A DNA stretch of 64,000 nt from an uncultured Cytophagales bacterium (lineage in GTDB: Bacteria; Bacteroidota; Bacteroidia; Cytophagales; Thermonemataceae): assembly GCA_938002655.1 (NCBI GenBank), contig CALLAC010000003.1:82486-146485 (forward strand). Direction: 5' to 3'. The position numbers and the translations under genes are program-made. The notes under the pieces were generated by a model. The model was not told the DNA's origin. It made no database searches and saw only the letters and a list, made by a program, of their open reading frames with translations. Within the stretch, counting starts at the first letter, position 1. Each line of letters starts with the position of its first letter. This document shows, piece after piece, positions 56,879 to 63,986 of the stretch.

Positions 56879-57562
56879 CTACTTGGTCCTACGTCTACGT
56901 ACTCTTGTTCTAATAGCCGATTTTCCTTCGGTAGCACGAGCCAAATCAATTTTGCTTTGTACGTAAAAGATGAACTGCGTAACATGCCCTGGTTCATAAA
57001 CGCTTTGCAATTCTACTTTACCGTCCAAAGGAAATTTTATGCCCGGCATTTCGACAATCGTGCCCTGGTTTTGTAGAGCAGAAAGGTATCTTGACGGTTG
57101 CAAAGGGTCTTTTTCTTCGCTTCCCGTTGCTTCCTTTCTAACGAATTGCAAGGTTCTGTTGAACTGTGCAGAGTTTCCTACAATCATTTTGATGCCTTTG
57201 ATAAGCATAGGGCTTGCTTGTATTTCGGAAAGCACTTGCCCATAAGAGCTATCAGGAGCGTCCACTATTACACCCGCAGGCAAACCAAAGTTGGGTAAGT
57301 ACAAATTTTTGTTTGCACCAAAAATGTTTGCAGCCGTTGCAGTAGAATTGGTGTTTTGGACGGTAATAAGCAGTGTTCTATCAGCAATGCCTAATTTACC
57401 CATTACCCCTGTATAGTCTTCGTCATATTCTTCGTCATATTCTTCATCGTAGCTATCAAAGTCGTCAAACTCCTCATCATAGCCGTCAAAGTCTTCTTCG
57501 CCACCGAAATTTAAAAATGCTTGTTCGGCTTCAAGTTCCAGTGTTTTCAAATCTTTATACAT
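56879..57562 (-). CDS. Candidate major capsid protein
   Basis: 227 residues. Residues ~20-50 are a run of Asp, Glu, Tyr and Phe (for example DEEFDDFDSYDEEYDEEYDE). The remaining ~175 residues are rich in beta-forming segments (DRTLLITVQNTNSTATAANI, KGIKMIVGNSAQFNRTLQFV, VTQFIFYVQSKIDL), and the C-terminus is basic (RTRVRRRRTK). Size, composition and position beside the packaging ATPase and membrane proteins suggest a capsid protein, perhaps one jelly roll; a double jelly roll would normally be larger. I do not recognise a known family, so this is inference. A leader of ~110 bases precedes it. Confidence 0.5.
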   Translation of the reverse strand: MYKDLKTLELEAEQAFLNFGGEEDFDGYDEEFDDFDSYDEEYDEEYDEDYTGVMGKLGIADRTLLITVQNTNSTATAANIFGANKNLYLPNFGLPAGVIVDAPDSSYGQVLSEIQASPMLIKGIKMIVGNSAQFNRTLQFVRKEATGSEEKDPLQPSRYLSALQNQGTIVEMPGIKFPLDGKVELQSVYEPGHVTQFIFYVQSKIDLARATEGKSAIRTRVRRRRTK

Positions 57563-57672
57563 AGTTATAGAGGTTTAAAAGTTTTCATTTTTTTAATGCC
57601 ACTTAAAGGACTTGGCTTCGTCCCTTTGCTACACCCACTTTTTTAGAGTGCTTGGGGCTCGCACGCAAAGTA

Positions 57673-57801
57673 TTAAGCCGTTTTTTCGGCTGTATCTTTA
57701 TTCCCTTTTTTGGGTTCAAGCAATGGCTTTACGCCTTTATCGTAAGCGATAATTGCTACAAGAATTACGAGAAAATTAAGTAATAAGTCTTTCCAATTCA
57801 T
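57673..57801 (-). CDS. 42-residue single-helix membrane protein
   Basis: A short gene: ATG 57801 to TAA 57673. The product has a hydrophobic helix (about 5-20, DLLLNFLVILVAIIAY) and a basic/charged tail (LEPKKGNKDTAEKTA). It lies between the packaging ATPase and the capsid candidate, after the repeated hairpin module. Small one-helix proteins are common in membrane-containing phages and also serve as holins; neither role is proven. Confidence 0.6.
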   Translation of the reverse strand: MNWKDLLLNFLVILVAIIAYDKGVKPLLEPKKGNKDTAEKTA

Positions 57802-57875
57802 TTTGCAAAATGTTTGGTTTTGATGCACGCAATATGCAAATAGGCAAGTGTTTTCTCAAAAAACAAAAGGCGTTT

Positions 57876-57960
57876 CAAAAAAACACTTTGATTTTTAAAG
57901 TGTTTTTTTGGAAAAATAAATGCTTGTCAGACAAGCGTTTAAGTGTTTTTTTAGAAAATG
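57876..57960. repeat. Double-hairpin intergenic module, copy A
   Basis: Two hairpins follow each other: AACACTTTG/AAAGTGTT and TGCTTGTC/GACAAGCG. The whole ~85 bases is nearly identical to 61888-61968. It lies between the ATPase stop and the 42-residue gene, a natural operon boundary, and may terminate, process or separate transcripts. Confidence 0.8.
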
Positions 57961-57978
57961 TAGAATTAAAGCTGTTTT

Positions 57979-58776
57979 TTATTTTAGATACAAGGTTTTC
58001 CTATCTTGGATAAAGAACTGCACGGCTTCGTCTTCGTTGGCAAGATTGTTTTCGTCTTTGATGCGTTTAAGCAAACTTTTATTTGCCCAGATGTATTTTT
58101 TGCATGCTTCTTCAAATTGCTTTTCAGTTGCTCCAATAATCTTAAAGTCATCTGTAAGCACGTACAAATAAAAGCGTTTGCCTGCGGGTGTGCCTTTACG
58201 ATATTCGCTATCCACTATTAAATAAGCCAATTTAAAAAGCTCGTATTTATCTGAAAGACGCTCTTTAAAAGTGTCGGGGCTTTCTAAATCTTTGTGTACA
58301 CGAAAACAACGGGTATTCTGAAACATTCGGGTTGTTACAGCTCGCAAGCTTTGGTAATGAAAAATAATATCTAAATTTCGGTGTCGGTTGGTGGTTATTA
58401 CACCGATAAGCTCTTGTAGTTCGTTAGGATTAGTTACGTATTTGTTGAAGTCTTCTAATACCAAAATGCCATTCTTGAAGTTTTCAAGGATATATTTTAG
58501 TAGTTCAATTTTTTCATCTGTGGCAAGCTCTCTGCCGTACTCATCTACGGCAAGCACCCGCCTGATTTCAGGCTTACGACTTTCTGCAAACTTGGAAATA
58601 AAGTTTTTAGGCAGTGTTTTGTAGTTTTTGAGTTCGGGGTCAAGAGAGGCATCATAAATTAGTACTTTACGCTTGTTATGGATAACTTGGTAGGCAATCT
58701 CTTTGCGTGTTGTGTAAGTTTTACCCACGCCTTTTGTACCTACTGCTATCATTATCATTGGCTCTCGCTTGCTCAT
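57979..58776 (-). CDS. FtsK/HerA-type packaging ATPase
   Basis: 265 residues with a P-loop at the N-terminus: Walker A GTKGVGKT (13-20), Walker B ILVLED (104-109), and a sensor segment TTNRHRNLDIIFHYQSL (129-144) with Gln-142. This layout fits the small genome-packaging ATPases of tailless viruses (PRD1 P9 / A32-like) and is related to Zot of filamentous phages. No membrane helix is visible, which argues against Zot. It starts seven bases after the DnaA-like gene stop, so both are expressed together. It should drive DNA into a preformed particle. Confidence 0.75.
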   Translation of the reverse strand: MSKREPMIMIAVGTKGVGKTYTTRKEIAYQVIHNKRKVLIYDASLDPELKNYKTLPKNFISKFAESRKPEIRRVLAVDEYGRELATDEKIELLKYILENFKNGILVLEDFNKYVTNPNELQELIGVITTNRHRNLDIIFHYQSLRAVTTRMFQNTRCFRVHKDLESPDTFKERLSDKYELFKLAYLIVDSEYRKGTPAGKRFYLYVLTDDFKIIGATEKQFEEACKKYIWANKSLLKRIKDENNLANEDEAVQFFIQDRKTLYLK

Positions 58777-58783
58777 TGTTTTT

Positions 58784-59752
58784 CTAACTGATTGTATTCA
58801 TTTTGTAAAGTTTTTCAAGGAAATACTCGCTATCTTTTTTGAGTGAGCGGGCAGTCATAAACATAGAAAACACAAACATAAGCCCCGCAAACAGCAAAGC
58901 ACTTTCGGGGCTTACCGAAACATTGCGTTTTTTCAGTACCTTTTTAAGCGGTTCTTCTAATAGTTTAATGTTTTTGCTTGCAGTATCTTCTAATTTTTCG
59001 CGGGCATTTTCGTTAAACTCTTTGGCTATTTCGGTGCTTTTAGGAGGTACTTCGCCTTCTTTTTCCAACTCACGCACTTCTCGTTCATTAACTTGTGCAT
59101 AGTAGTAAGCCACTTCCACGCTGCCAAATTCTACCATATTCAAAATAGTATCGGCAGAGAAATCGGCAGTATTTTCGTCCATTTCCAAAGTTACTTTGTC
59201 TGGGTTGCCGTTGGGTTTGGTCTTGAAATTAACTTCGGGGATAGGGTCGGGCTGGGTAGCGTCCTGCTCCAACTCAAATTTTTGGTAATCGTCTAACTGG
59301 TCTAATTCGTCTAAAATATCTGTTTGCGGTTCTGTACGCAAGATGTTTTCAATATCTCGCTCAATAACAGGCTCGGAAAGTGGGCTATTTTCTACTGAAA
59401 CAGGTTCAGGGGTTTGAGTGTCTGTGTTTATTTCTGTTTTCGTTGCATTTTCGGAGATTGTGTTTGGCATTTGGGTTTTCAAGATTTCCATAATATTATC
59501 TATTTGGTCTTTAAAATGATACGTGTTGTTTTGGTAGTAATCTTTTAGCCGTTGGTATTCGGTATACACCGAACCTCTACTTTGTAAATGAAGGGCTTTG
59601 GCTATATCACCAAAACTTTTGTTTTGCTCACGCAAAATATAAATGCACGCTCCACGAGCGTTCATTTGTTCTGGGACGTGTCGGTCAGGTTTTAAAATAG
59701 TTTCAACGGGCAAGTTGTAATACTTGCTGACTGTTTCCAAAACTGTTTTCAT
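58784..59752 (-). CDS. DnaA domain IV-like DNA-binding protein with C-terminal membrane helix
   Basis: 322 residues. Residues ~3-92 align by eye with DnaA domain IV: TVLETVSKYYNLPVETIL, then an Arg and ARGACIYILREQ, then SFGDIAKALHLQSRGSVYTE at the helix-turn-helix, and NIMEIL. There is no AAA+ ATPase part. A long charged, Glu/Asp-rich middle (about 95-280) leads to one hydrophobic helix (about 285-305, SALLFAGLMFVFSMFMTA) and a short helical tail. The order DNA-binding head, linker, membrane tail suggests it ties viral DNA to a membrane, for replication or packaging. It overlaps its upstream neighbour by four bases. Confidence 0.7.
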   Translation of the reverse strand: MKTVLETVSKYYNLPVETILKPDRHVPEQMNARGACIYILREQNKSFGDIAKALHLQSRGSVYTEYQRLKDYYQNNTYHFKDQIDNIMEILKTQMPNTISENATKTEINTDTQTPEPVSVENSPLSEPVIERDIENILRTEPQTDILDELDQLDDYQKFELEQDATQPDPIPEVNFKTKPNGNPDKVTLEMDENTADFSADTILNMVEFGSVEVAYYYAQVNEREVRELEKEGEVPPKSTEIAKEFNENAREKLEDTASKNIKLLEEPLKKVLKKRNVSVSPESALLFAGLMFVFSMFMTARSLKKDSEYFLEKLYKMNTIS

Positions 59753-60243
59753 CGTAATAATTGCATTAAATCTTTTACATCAATATTTAACAATTTTTCA
59801 AAGAAATAGGCAAAAGTGGCTTTTTCGTTGTTTTGTCCTGCTCTGGTTTCAATAATAGTTTCGGTGCCGTTTTCGGTATCTTCGTTGTAAATCCAAATTT
59901 TTACAGGGCTTTGGTGTTTTTGTCCTGATTTTTCTAAATAGTTTGAAATGAATTTAGGCAAAAAAGAAAAAACTATCTTGAAATGCTGAGGTATATCCTT
60001 CAATTCTTTCAGTACCAAGCTCAAAGGTTTGTTGTTAAATTGTGGCAAAGGAAAAGTTTGGTCGGTTTTTTTACAAAAGATTGTTACCACTACATTTTTT
60101 TGTAGCTTACCTTTTAGAGGAATTTCCTTTTGGCAAATTTGTAGGTACAACTTCCCGCCAAGCTCTTGTTCTTTTTGTCTAACAAATTGGGCTACTTGCT
60201 GCGGGGCATCGGGAGGGATATTTTGCAAAAGTAAATCTATCAT
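59749..60243 (-). CDS. Hypothetical protein, first gene of the packaging block
   Basis: 164 residues from ATG 60243 (frame also open to ATG 60261). It begins MIDLLLQNIPPDAPQQVAQF and is a mixed alpha/beta sequence with no clear motif or membrane segment. Its last four bases overlap the DnaA-like gene. It is preceded by the divergent region shared with the RHH gene. Function unknown. Confidence 0.6.
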   Translation of the reverse strand: MIDLLLQNIPPDAPQQVAQFVRQKEQELGGKLYLQICQKEIPLKGKLQKNVVVTIFCKKTDQTFPLPQFNNKPLSLVLKELKDIPQHFKIVFSFLPKFISNYLEKSGQKHQSPVKIWIYNEDTENGTETIIETRAGQNNEKATFAYFFEKLLNIDVKDLMQLLR

Positions 60244-60261
60244 AAAACGTTTTTTATGCAA

Positions 60262-60391
60262 AAAACCACATAAAACACGAATATAACAACAGACTATAAA
60301 AAAAAACGTCCTATTTTAGGGCGTTTTTAGGGTGTTTTTTTTAAATTTTGGTAAATTTGAAAGGCAAAGTAAAATAAATTTTCAAAGTAAA
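60262..60391. promoter_or_regulatory. Divergent control region between RHH gene and packaging block
   Basis: 130 bases between divergent starts. It holds a stem AACGTCCT/AGGGCGTT (60305-60312 with 60318-60325) followed by T-rich DNA, and a plus-strand -7 box TAAATTTG at 60352-60359, 33 bases before the RHH start. The minus-strand promoter for the long structural block should also be here. A likely operator zone for the RHH protein. Confidence 0.55.
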
Positions 60392-60520
60392 ATGGCAGAA
60401 GCAAAAACTTACCTTGACCCCGAAACGAAAAAGAAAGTTAAAGAAAAAGCCCGTAAAATGGGACTTTCCTTGTCAACTTACTTGCGAAAATTGCTAATTA
60501 AAGATTTACAAAGTTCTTAA
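60392..60520 (+). CDS. Ribbon-helix-helix regulator
   Basis: 42 residues from ATG 60392; the open frame extends 60 bases upstream but the family start is at MAEAKTYLDPETKKKVKEKA. The strand-helix-helix pattern (short beta strand AKTYL, helix with KVKEKARKMG, helix LSLSTYLRKLLIKDL) is that of Arc/CopG-like repressors. It is the only plus-strand gene inside the element besides the integrase and faces the packaging/structural block, so it probably represses it or itself. Its end overlaps the convergent coiled-coil gene by 15 bases. Confidence 0.75.
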   Translation: MAEAKTYLDPETKKKVKEKARKMGLSLSTYLRKLLIKDLQSS

Positions 60521-60730
60521 CTGCTTTTGTAAAGCTGTTTTTTCCTGCTTTTTGGCTTCAATACGTTGTTGCAAAGGCAAGAGCCTTCTTAGCAAAGCCT
60601 TTTCGCTGGCTACAAGGTTAGCGATTTCTTTATCCAAAGCCTTAATCTTTGAGCGTTTGTATTGCTGGTAAGTCTTTTTTACCTGTCGGTCTATGCGTTC
60701 CGAGAGGTTGAGTTTTAGTTTGTTGAGCAT
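60506..60730 (-). CDS. Small coiled-coil protein
   Basis: 74 residues, very basic, with heptad-like spacing (KALDKEIANLVASEKALLRR, LQQRIEAKKQEKTALQKQ) suggesting one long coiled coil. No family recognised. It follows the 197-residue protein on the same strand and its stop lies inside the end of the RHH gene. Confidence 0.55.
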   Translation of the reverse strand: MLNKLKLNLSERIDRQVKKTYQQYKRSKIKALDKEIANLVASEKALLRRLLPLQQRIEAKKQEKTALQKQLRTL

Positions 60731-60746
60731 AAATATACAAGAAAAA

Positions 60747-61340
60747 CTATACTAATTTTACAATTCTAAAAACCTTTTCGCTTGGTGCTTTTTGCAGTTT
60801 GTAAGCTCCGTACGTTGCCCCTCTAATAGTAAGTTTAGACCAAAAACCTGTATTAAAGCCTAATGCTTTTAGTTCAGGCTTGGTAATGTATTCTATACCT
60901 TCGGCGTGGAGTTGTGCCAAAATAGCCTCTTCTTTGGAGCTAAATATTTCTTGACTTTCCGCAGGTGTTTCGGTTTCGGGTTGTTCTTCTGCGGACGTTT
61001 CGGTGTTTTCTTCTACTTGTTCGGTAACTTTTTTTACTTCTTCTTCAAGTTGTTCTATTTGCTTTTCTTGCTCTTTGTTTTCTTGCTCCAATGCCTCTAA
61101 ACGGTTTTCATGGTCGGCAAGGGTTTCACCGATTTTTTCTATTGTATCGTTGATTTCATAGATACTTTCTTGCAAAGCCTCTACGATAAGTTTGCTGACT
61201 TCGTTTGCCGCATCAAAATCATTTTTTTTGGCTTCTTTGAGTTTTTCGCTTGCTTCTTGCAATTCTTTTGGGAGGTCGGCGGTTTCTATGCCTTTTGCCC
61301 TCATAAATTTTTCGTGGTCTAATTGTTTTAATGCACCCAT
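60747..61340 (-). CDS. Coiled-coil protein with C-terminal domain
   Basis: 197 residues. Helical N-terminal part, then a long coiled coil (about 70-115; NRLEALEQENKEQEKQIEQL), a Glu/Thr/Pro-rich linker (ENTETSAEEQPETETPAESQ), and a C-terminal ~65-residue folded part (AQLHAEGIEYITKPELKALG, then FWSKLTIRGATYGAYKLQK) that looks winged-helix-like. Possibly a DNA-associated replication accessory; inference only. It starts four bases after the stop of the 157-residue gene. Confidence 0.55.
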   Translation of the reverse strand: MGALKQLDHEKFMRAKGIETADLPKELQEASEKLKEAKKNDFDAANEVSKLIVEALQESIYEINDTIEKIGETLADHENRLEALEQENKEQEKQIEQLEEEVKKVTEQVEENTETSAEEQPETETPAESQEIFSSKEEAILAQLHAEGIEYITKPELKALGFNTGFWSKLTIRGATYGAYKLQKAPSEKVFRIVKLV

Positions 61341-61344
61341 ATTT

Positions 61345-61818
61345 TTAGTTTTTTAGGAGTTTATCAATGGCTTTATCAAGTTGGTTGTAAAGCTCGTTTA
61401 CTGTTTGCTTTATCTTGTCTTCTTGAATATTTATTTTTTGTGTTTTTGGTATGTTTTTTTGTCTGTTCTGTATGTTTTTCAGCAAAATGCTTTTTATTTT
61501 TTCTTTGGAAAACACGTCTATTCTCGGTTGAGGATTTGCTTTTGCCAAAAGTTCAGTTGTAGTCATTGCTTTTATTTTTGTAGCCTCTTCTGTGCTACTT
61601 GATTTTGCAAGCAATTCTTTGCGTATCTTTTCAGCTTTAATTTCTTTTTGCTTTGACTGAAATTCGCTAATTGCTTTTTTGCATTCTTGTATTTTAACAG
61701 ATACCTCCTCTTTTGTTTCTTTTGTTTTTTTTGAAGTTTTTTTAGGTGTTTCTTCGGGTGTTTTTTCAGGTGCTTCTTCTTGCCTTTCAAACACTTTTGA
61801 GAATTTTTGCTTTGACAT
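61345..61818 (-). CDS. Charged Lys/Glu-rich hypothetical protein
   Basis: 157 residues, highly charged. The N-terminus has repeats of Lys/Glu/Pro/Thr (EEAPEKTPEETPKKTSKKTK), followed by helical segments without hydrophobic core. Disorder is likely in the first half. First gene downstream of the noncoding iteron region, so it is probably an early or replication-linked gene. No family recognised. Confidence 0.55.
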   Translation of the reverse strand: MSKQKFSKVFERQEEAPEKTPEETPKKTSKKTKETKEEVSVKIQECKKAISEFQSKQKEIKAEKIRKELLAKSSSTEEATKIKAMTTTELLAKANPQPRIDVFSKEKIKSILLKNIQNRQKNIPKTQKINIQEDKIKQTVNELYNQLDKAIDKLLKN

Positions 61819-61887
61819 ATTTTTTACTCACTTTTTTATTCAAATATCAAAAAATAAAAAAAATTATTGCTATATGTTTTATGTTCC

Positions 61888-61968
61888 CAAAAAAACACTT
61901 TGTAAATCAAAGTGTTTTCTGAAAAAATAAACGCTTGTCTGACAAGCGTTTAGGTGTTTTTTGAAAAT
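61888..61968. repeat. Double-hairpin intergenic module, copy B
   Basis: The stem AACACTTTG/CAAAGTGTT and the near-perfect palindrome AACGCTTGTCTGACAAGCGTT follow each other as in copy A (57876-57960), with only scattered substitutions and one or two small gaps between the copies. Confidence 0.8.
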
Positions 61969-62159
61969 AGCAACTTAGGGTGGTTTTAACTTTCGGAACG
62001 AAGTAAATTTATTCCACTTTTTTTGAAAAAGAATTAGCTTTTGGGTTAATTATTTTTCTGTTTTATGTAAATCGTAACCCATAAAATTTGTATTTGTACA
62101 AAAGTAAGAAATAAGTAAAATAAGCGTGTAAGTAATCATTAAAAAAATTCAAAAACATC

Positions 62160-62358
62160 TTACTACATTACTACAAAGCTAAAAAACCCGCTCAACTTTC
62201 TGTAAATGCAGATTTTTGTAGTAACATGTATCTTACTACAAAATTGCATATTACTACATTTTTCTACTACATCTTACTACATCTTACTACATTTTACTAC
62301 ACTTTTTCTTGCTCTATTTAACGTATTCGCATTTGTAGTAATGTAGTAAGTGTAGTAA
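62160..62358. repeat. Iteron array TTACTACA, both orientations
   Basis: Twelve copies: plus orientation at 62160, 62168, 62233, 62251, 62264 (CTACTACA), 62274, 62284 and 62294; minus orientation (TGTAGTAA) at 62217, 62334, 62342 and 62351. Spacings in the central run are 10 bases, one helical turn. The last three plus copies and the three minus copies form an imperfect inverted repeat of about 30 bases per arm around a ~32-base centre. Typical for initiator binding, or for an operator. Confidence 0.85.
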
Positions 62359-62396
62359 GATGGTTTTGAGAAAGTTGTTTTTTTTTATTTTGCATA

Positions 62397-62430
62397 AAAA
62401 AAAATGCGATTTTTTTTTCGCATTTTTTTT
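62397..62430 (-). terminator. Terminator after the helicase gene
   Basis: AATGCGA (62403-62409) and TCGCATT (62418-62424) form a stem with A-run and T-run outside. It lies past the helicase stop on the minus strand. Confidence 0.65.
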
Positions 62431-62446
62431 GTACTTTTTTAATAAT

Positions 62447-63643
62447 TCATTTCTTGAAAATAATGTAATAACCGTACTTCGGAAATTCACAACCCGCAAG
62501 CCTTTTAGAAACTCTTTTGTATTTCAAACTTGTAAGAGCTTTACCCAACATTGTACCATTGATTTTTATTGAGGTTAATTGTGTTAATCTTTCTTGTATT
62601 TCAGAAGTACTAAGAAACTCACCCAAAAACTCATTATCCGTCTTTTCGGTATAAAGTTGTAGCAACTCCATCTCCGGTGTTATTTTTGTAAATTGTAGGT
62701 TTCGGTTTTCGTTTTCGGCTATATCTTCTTGGGTAAGTTTGCCTGTTTCGCCTGACTTGTATAGCTGGTAAGCCTGCCACCAAATAGAATTTACGTCAAT
62801 TTCTTGGCTATACTCAAAATTAATTTTATTCACAAAAAACGCCACCCAGCGAACTGAACCTGTTGGGTCGTTGAGAAAATCTTCATTATTGGTAGAGGCA
62901 AAGAAATTAGCCACACGCTTCACGCTGGTAGCCTTTGGCTCATACGGCAAACGTACCTTAATCGTATCTTTTGAAAAGTAGGCTTTGAGGGTGTTTAGTT
63001 CAGCTTTGGCAAGGGTGCTAAGTTCGTCTAAATTTATAATGAAATTACTTGCTAATGCTATCAAGCCGTCTTTGTCAAAGCTCATTTCTTCGGTGTAGTA
63101 TTTATGAAGTTCTGGGGGGCAAAGCCATTTGATAAAACTTGTTTTACCTATATTCTGATGCGGGCTAACAAGCACAAAACATTGCTTGTTGAACTGTTCG
63201 CCCAAGCTACACGCAACACAACGGATAAGCGTTTTCTTGAAAGACTTGTAAAACTCCTCTTTGCTACCTTCAACATCTATGTAAGTGCAAAGCTCTTTAA
63301 TATAGTCTTTTTCTTGAAAGTGTAGTCCTTCGTAATAAGTTAGAAATGGATTGTATTCGCTAACAAAGCTACTTTTCAGAATTATTTTCAGGAAATTTTC
63401 TTTGATATTGATACCTGCTTTCCTCAATTCCTTAAATAAATCTTCAAACGACAAATTTCGCCAAGATTTTTGATTTTTTTCTTTTATTTCTATTTCAAAA
63501 CTAATTGTATTACGCCTCAAATCGTATTTTTCTGATAAGTAGCTTTCTGTAATACTAAATATATCGTTCTTTTTTTCTTGTGTTTTTTCTGCCAACTTTT
63601 TTTGTGTGATTTTTCTTGCCAATTGGTCAAATGTTACGCTCAT
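62447..63643 (-). CDS. VapE/VirE-type SF3-like helicase/primase protein
   Basis: 398 residues. The C-terminal two thirds hold an ATPase: Walker A SPHQNIGKT (160-168), Walker B IINLDE (202-207), motif C-like FFASTN (247-252) and an arginine in GSVRW (266 region). This is the pattern of the virulence-associated E family, which replaces replication helicases in many phages and satellites. The N-terminal ~110 residues are helical; no primase motif is seen. Likely melts and unwinds the iteron origin next to its gene. The start overlaps the end of the upstream coiled-coil gene by 17 bases. Confidence 0.85.
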   Translation of the reverse strand: MSVTFDQLARKITQKKLAEKTQEKKNDIFSITESYLSEKYDLRRNTISFEIEIKEKNQKSWRNLSFEDLFKELRKAGINIKENFLKIILKSSFVSEYNPFLTYYEGLHFQEKDYIKELCTYIDVEGSKEEFYKSFKKTLIRCVACSLGEQFNKQCFVLVSPHQNIGKTSFIKWLCPPELHKYYTEEMSFDKDGLIALASNFIINLDELSTLAKAELNTLKAYFSKDTIKVRLPYEPKATSVKRVANFFASTNNEDFLNDPTGSVRWVAFFVNKINFEYSQEIDVNSIWWQAYQLYKSGETGKLTQEDIAENENRNLQFTKITPEMELLQLYTEKTDNEFLGEFLSTSEIQERLTQLTSIKINGTMLGKALTSLKYKRVSKRLAGCEFPKYGYYIIFKK

Positions 63644-63986
63644 TTTTATTTGTTTTGTTGATTAGTAGATTAGCGAGAAATATGTTTTCTTCAATGTTTT
63701 TTAGCCAGCCTTCGTGAAAAAGTTTTGCATTCTTACTAAGCTCATCAAGTTCTACCGAACTTCGCCTAAATTCCTCCTCCACGAGTGTAATATAATTTAC
63801 ACACTCTTCTATGGTTGTTTGGAGCGTTTGCAATTCTTTTTCACGTTTATCTGCTTCGGCTTGGTTGGCGTTTTGGGTGCTTCTGTAAGCGTACAATCGC
63901 TTTCGCATAGCTTGAAGCGTCCTGAAAGATTTTACCAGCAAATCTTTCAGGGCTTCCTGCCTTATTGATAGTTCAAAATTTTTCAT
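63627..63986 (-). CDS. Coiled-coil protein upstream of the helicase
   Basis: 119 residues, helical throughout, with a coil-like segment (ADKREKELQTLQTTIEECVN). No motif recognised. It overlaps the helicase start by 17 bases and is the last complete gene in the window; the element continues beyond. Confidence 0.55.
   Translation of the reverse strand: MKNFELSIRQEALKDLLVKSFRTLQAMRKRLYAYRSTQNANQAEADKREKELQTLQTTIEECVNYITLVEEEFRRSSVELDELSKNAKLFHEGWLKNIEENIFLANLLINKTNKNERNI

Larger units (their letters stand above)
61819..62446. other. Noncoding region, candidate origin of replication
   Basis: 628 bases without convincing coding frames between the helicase gene and the 157-residue gene. It holds copy B of the double-hairpin module (61888-61968), twelve iterons (62160-62358) and a terminator-like stem (62397-62430). 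An iteron array beside an SF3-like helicase gene is the usual layout of an initiator-dependent origin. A minus-strand -7 box (TACTTTTG, 62106-62099) may drive the genes downstream. Confidence 0.6.

Noticed and set aside
57979..58776. Filamentous phage Zot protein and inovirus provirus
   Set aside because: Walker pattern is compatible, but there is no membrane helix in the protein, no small signal-peptide coat protein, and a lysozyme is present, which extruding phages do not need. Kept only as a weaker alternative.
60332..60391. Longer start of the RHH protein
   Set aside because: The extra 20 residues are not family-like and would overlap the -7 promoter box.
62160..62358. CRISPR array
   Set aside because: The repeat unit is only 8 bases, occurs in both orientations and has 0-60 base spacers of no fixed size; no cas genes. 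It is an iteron-type array.
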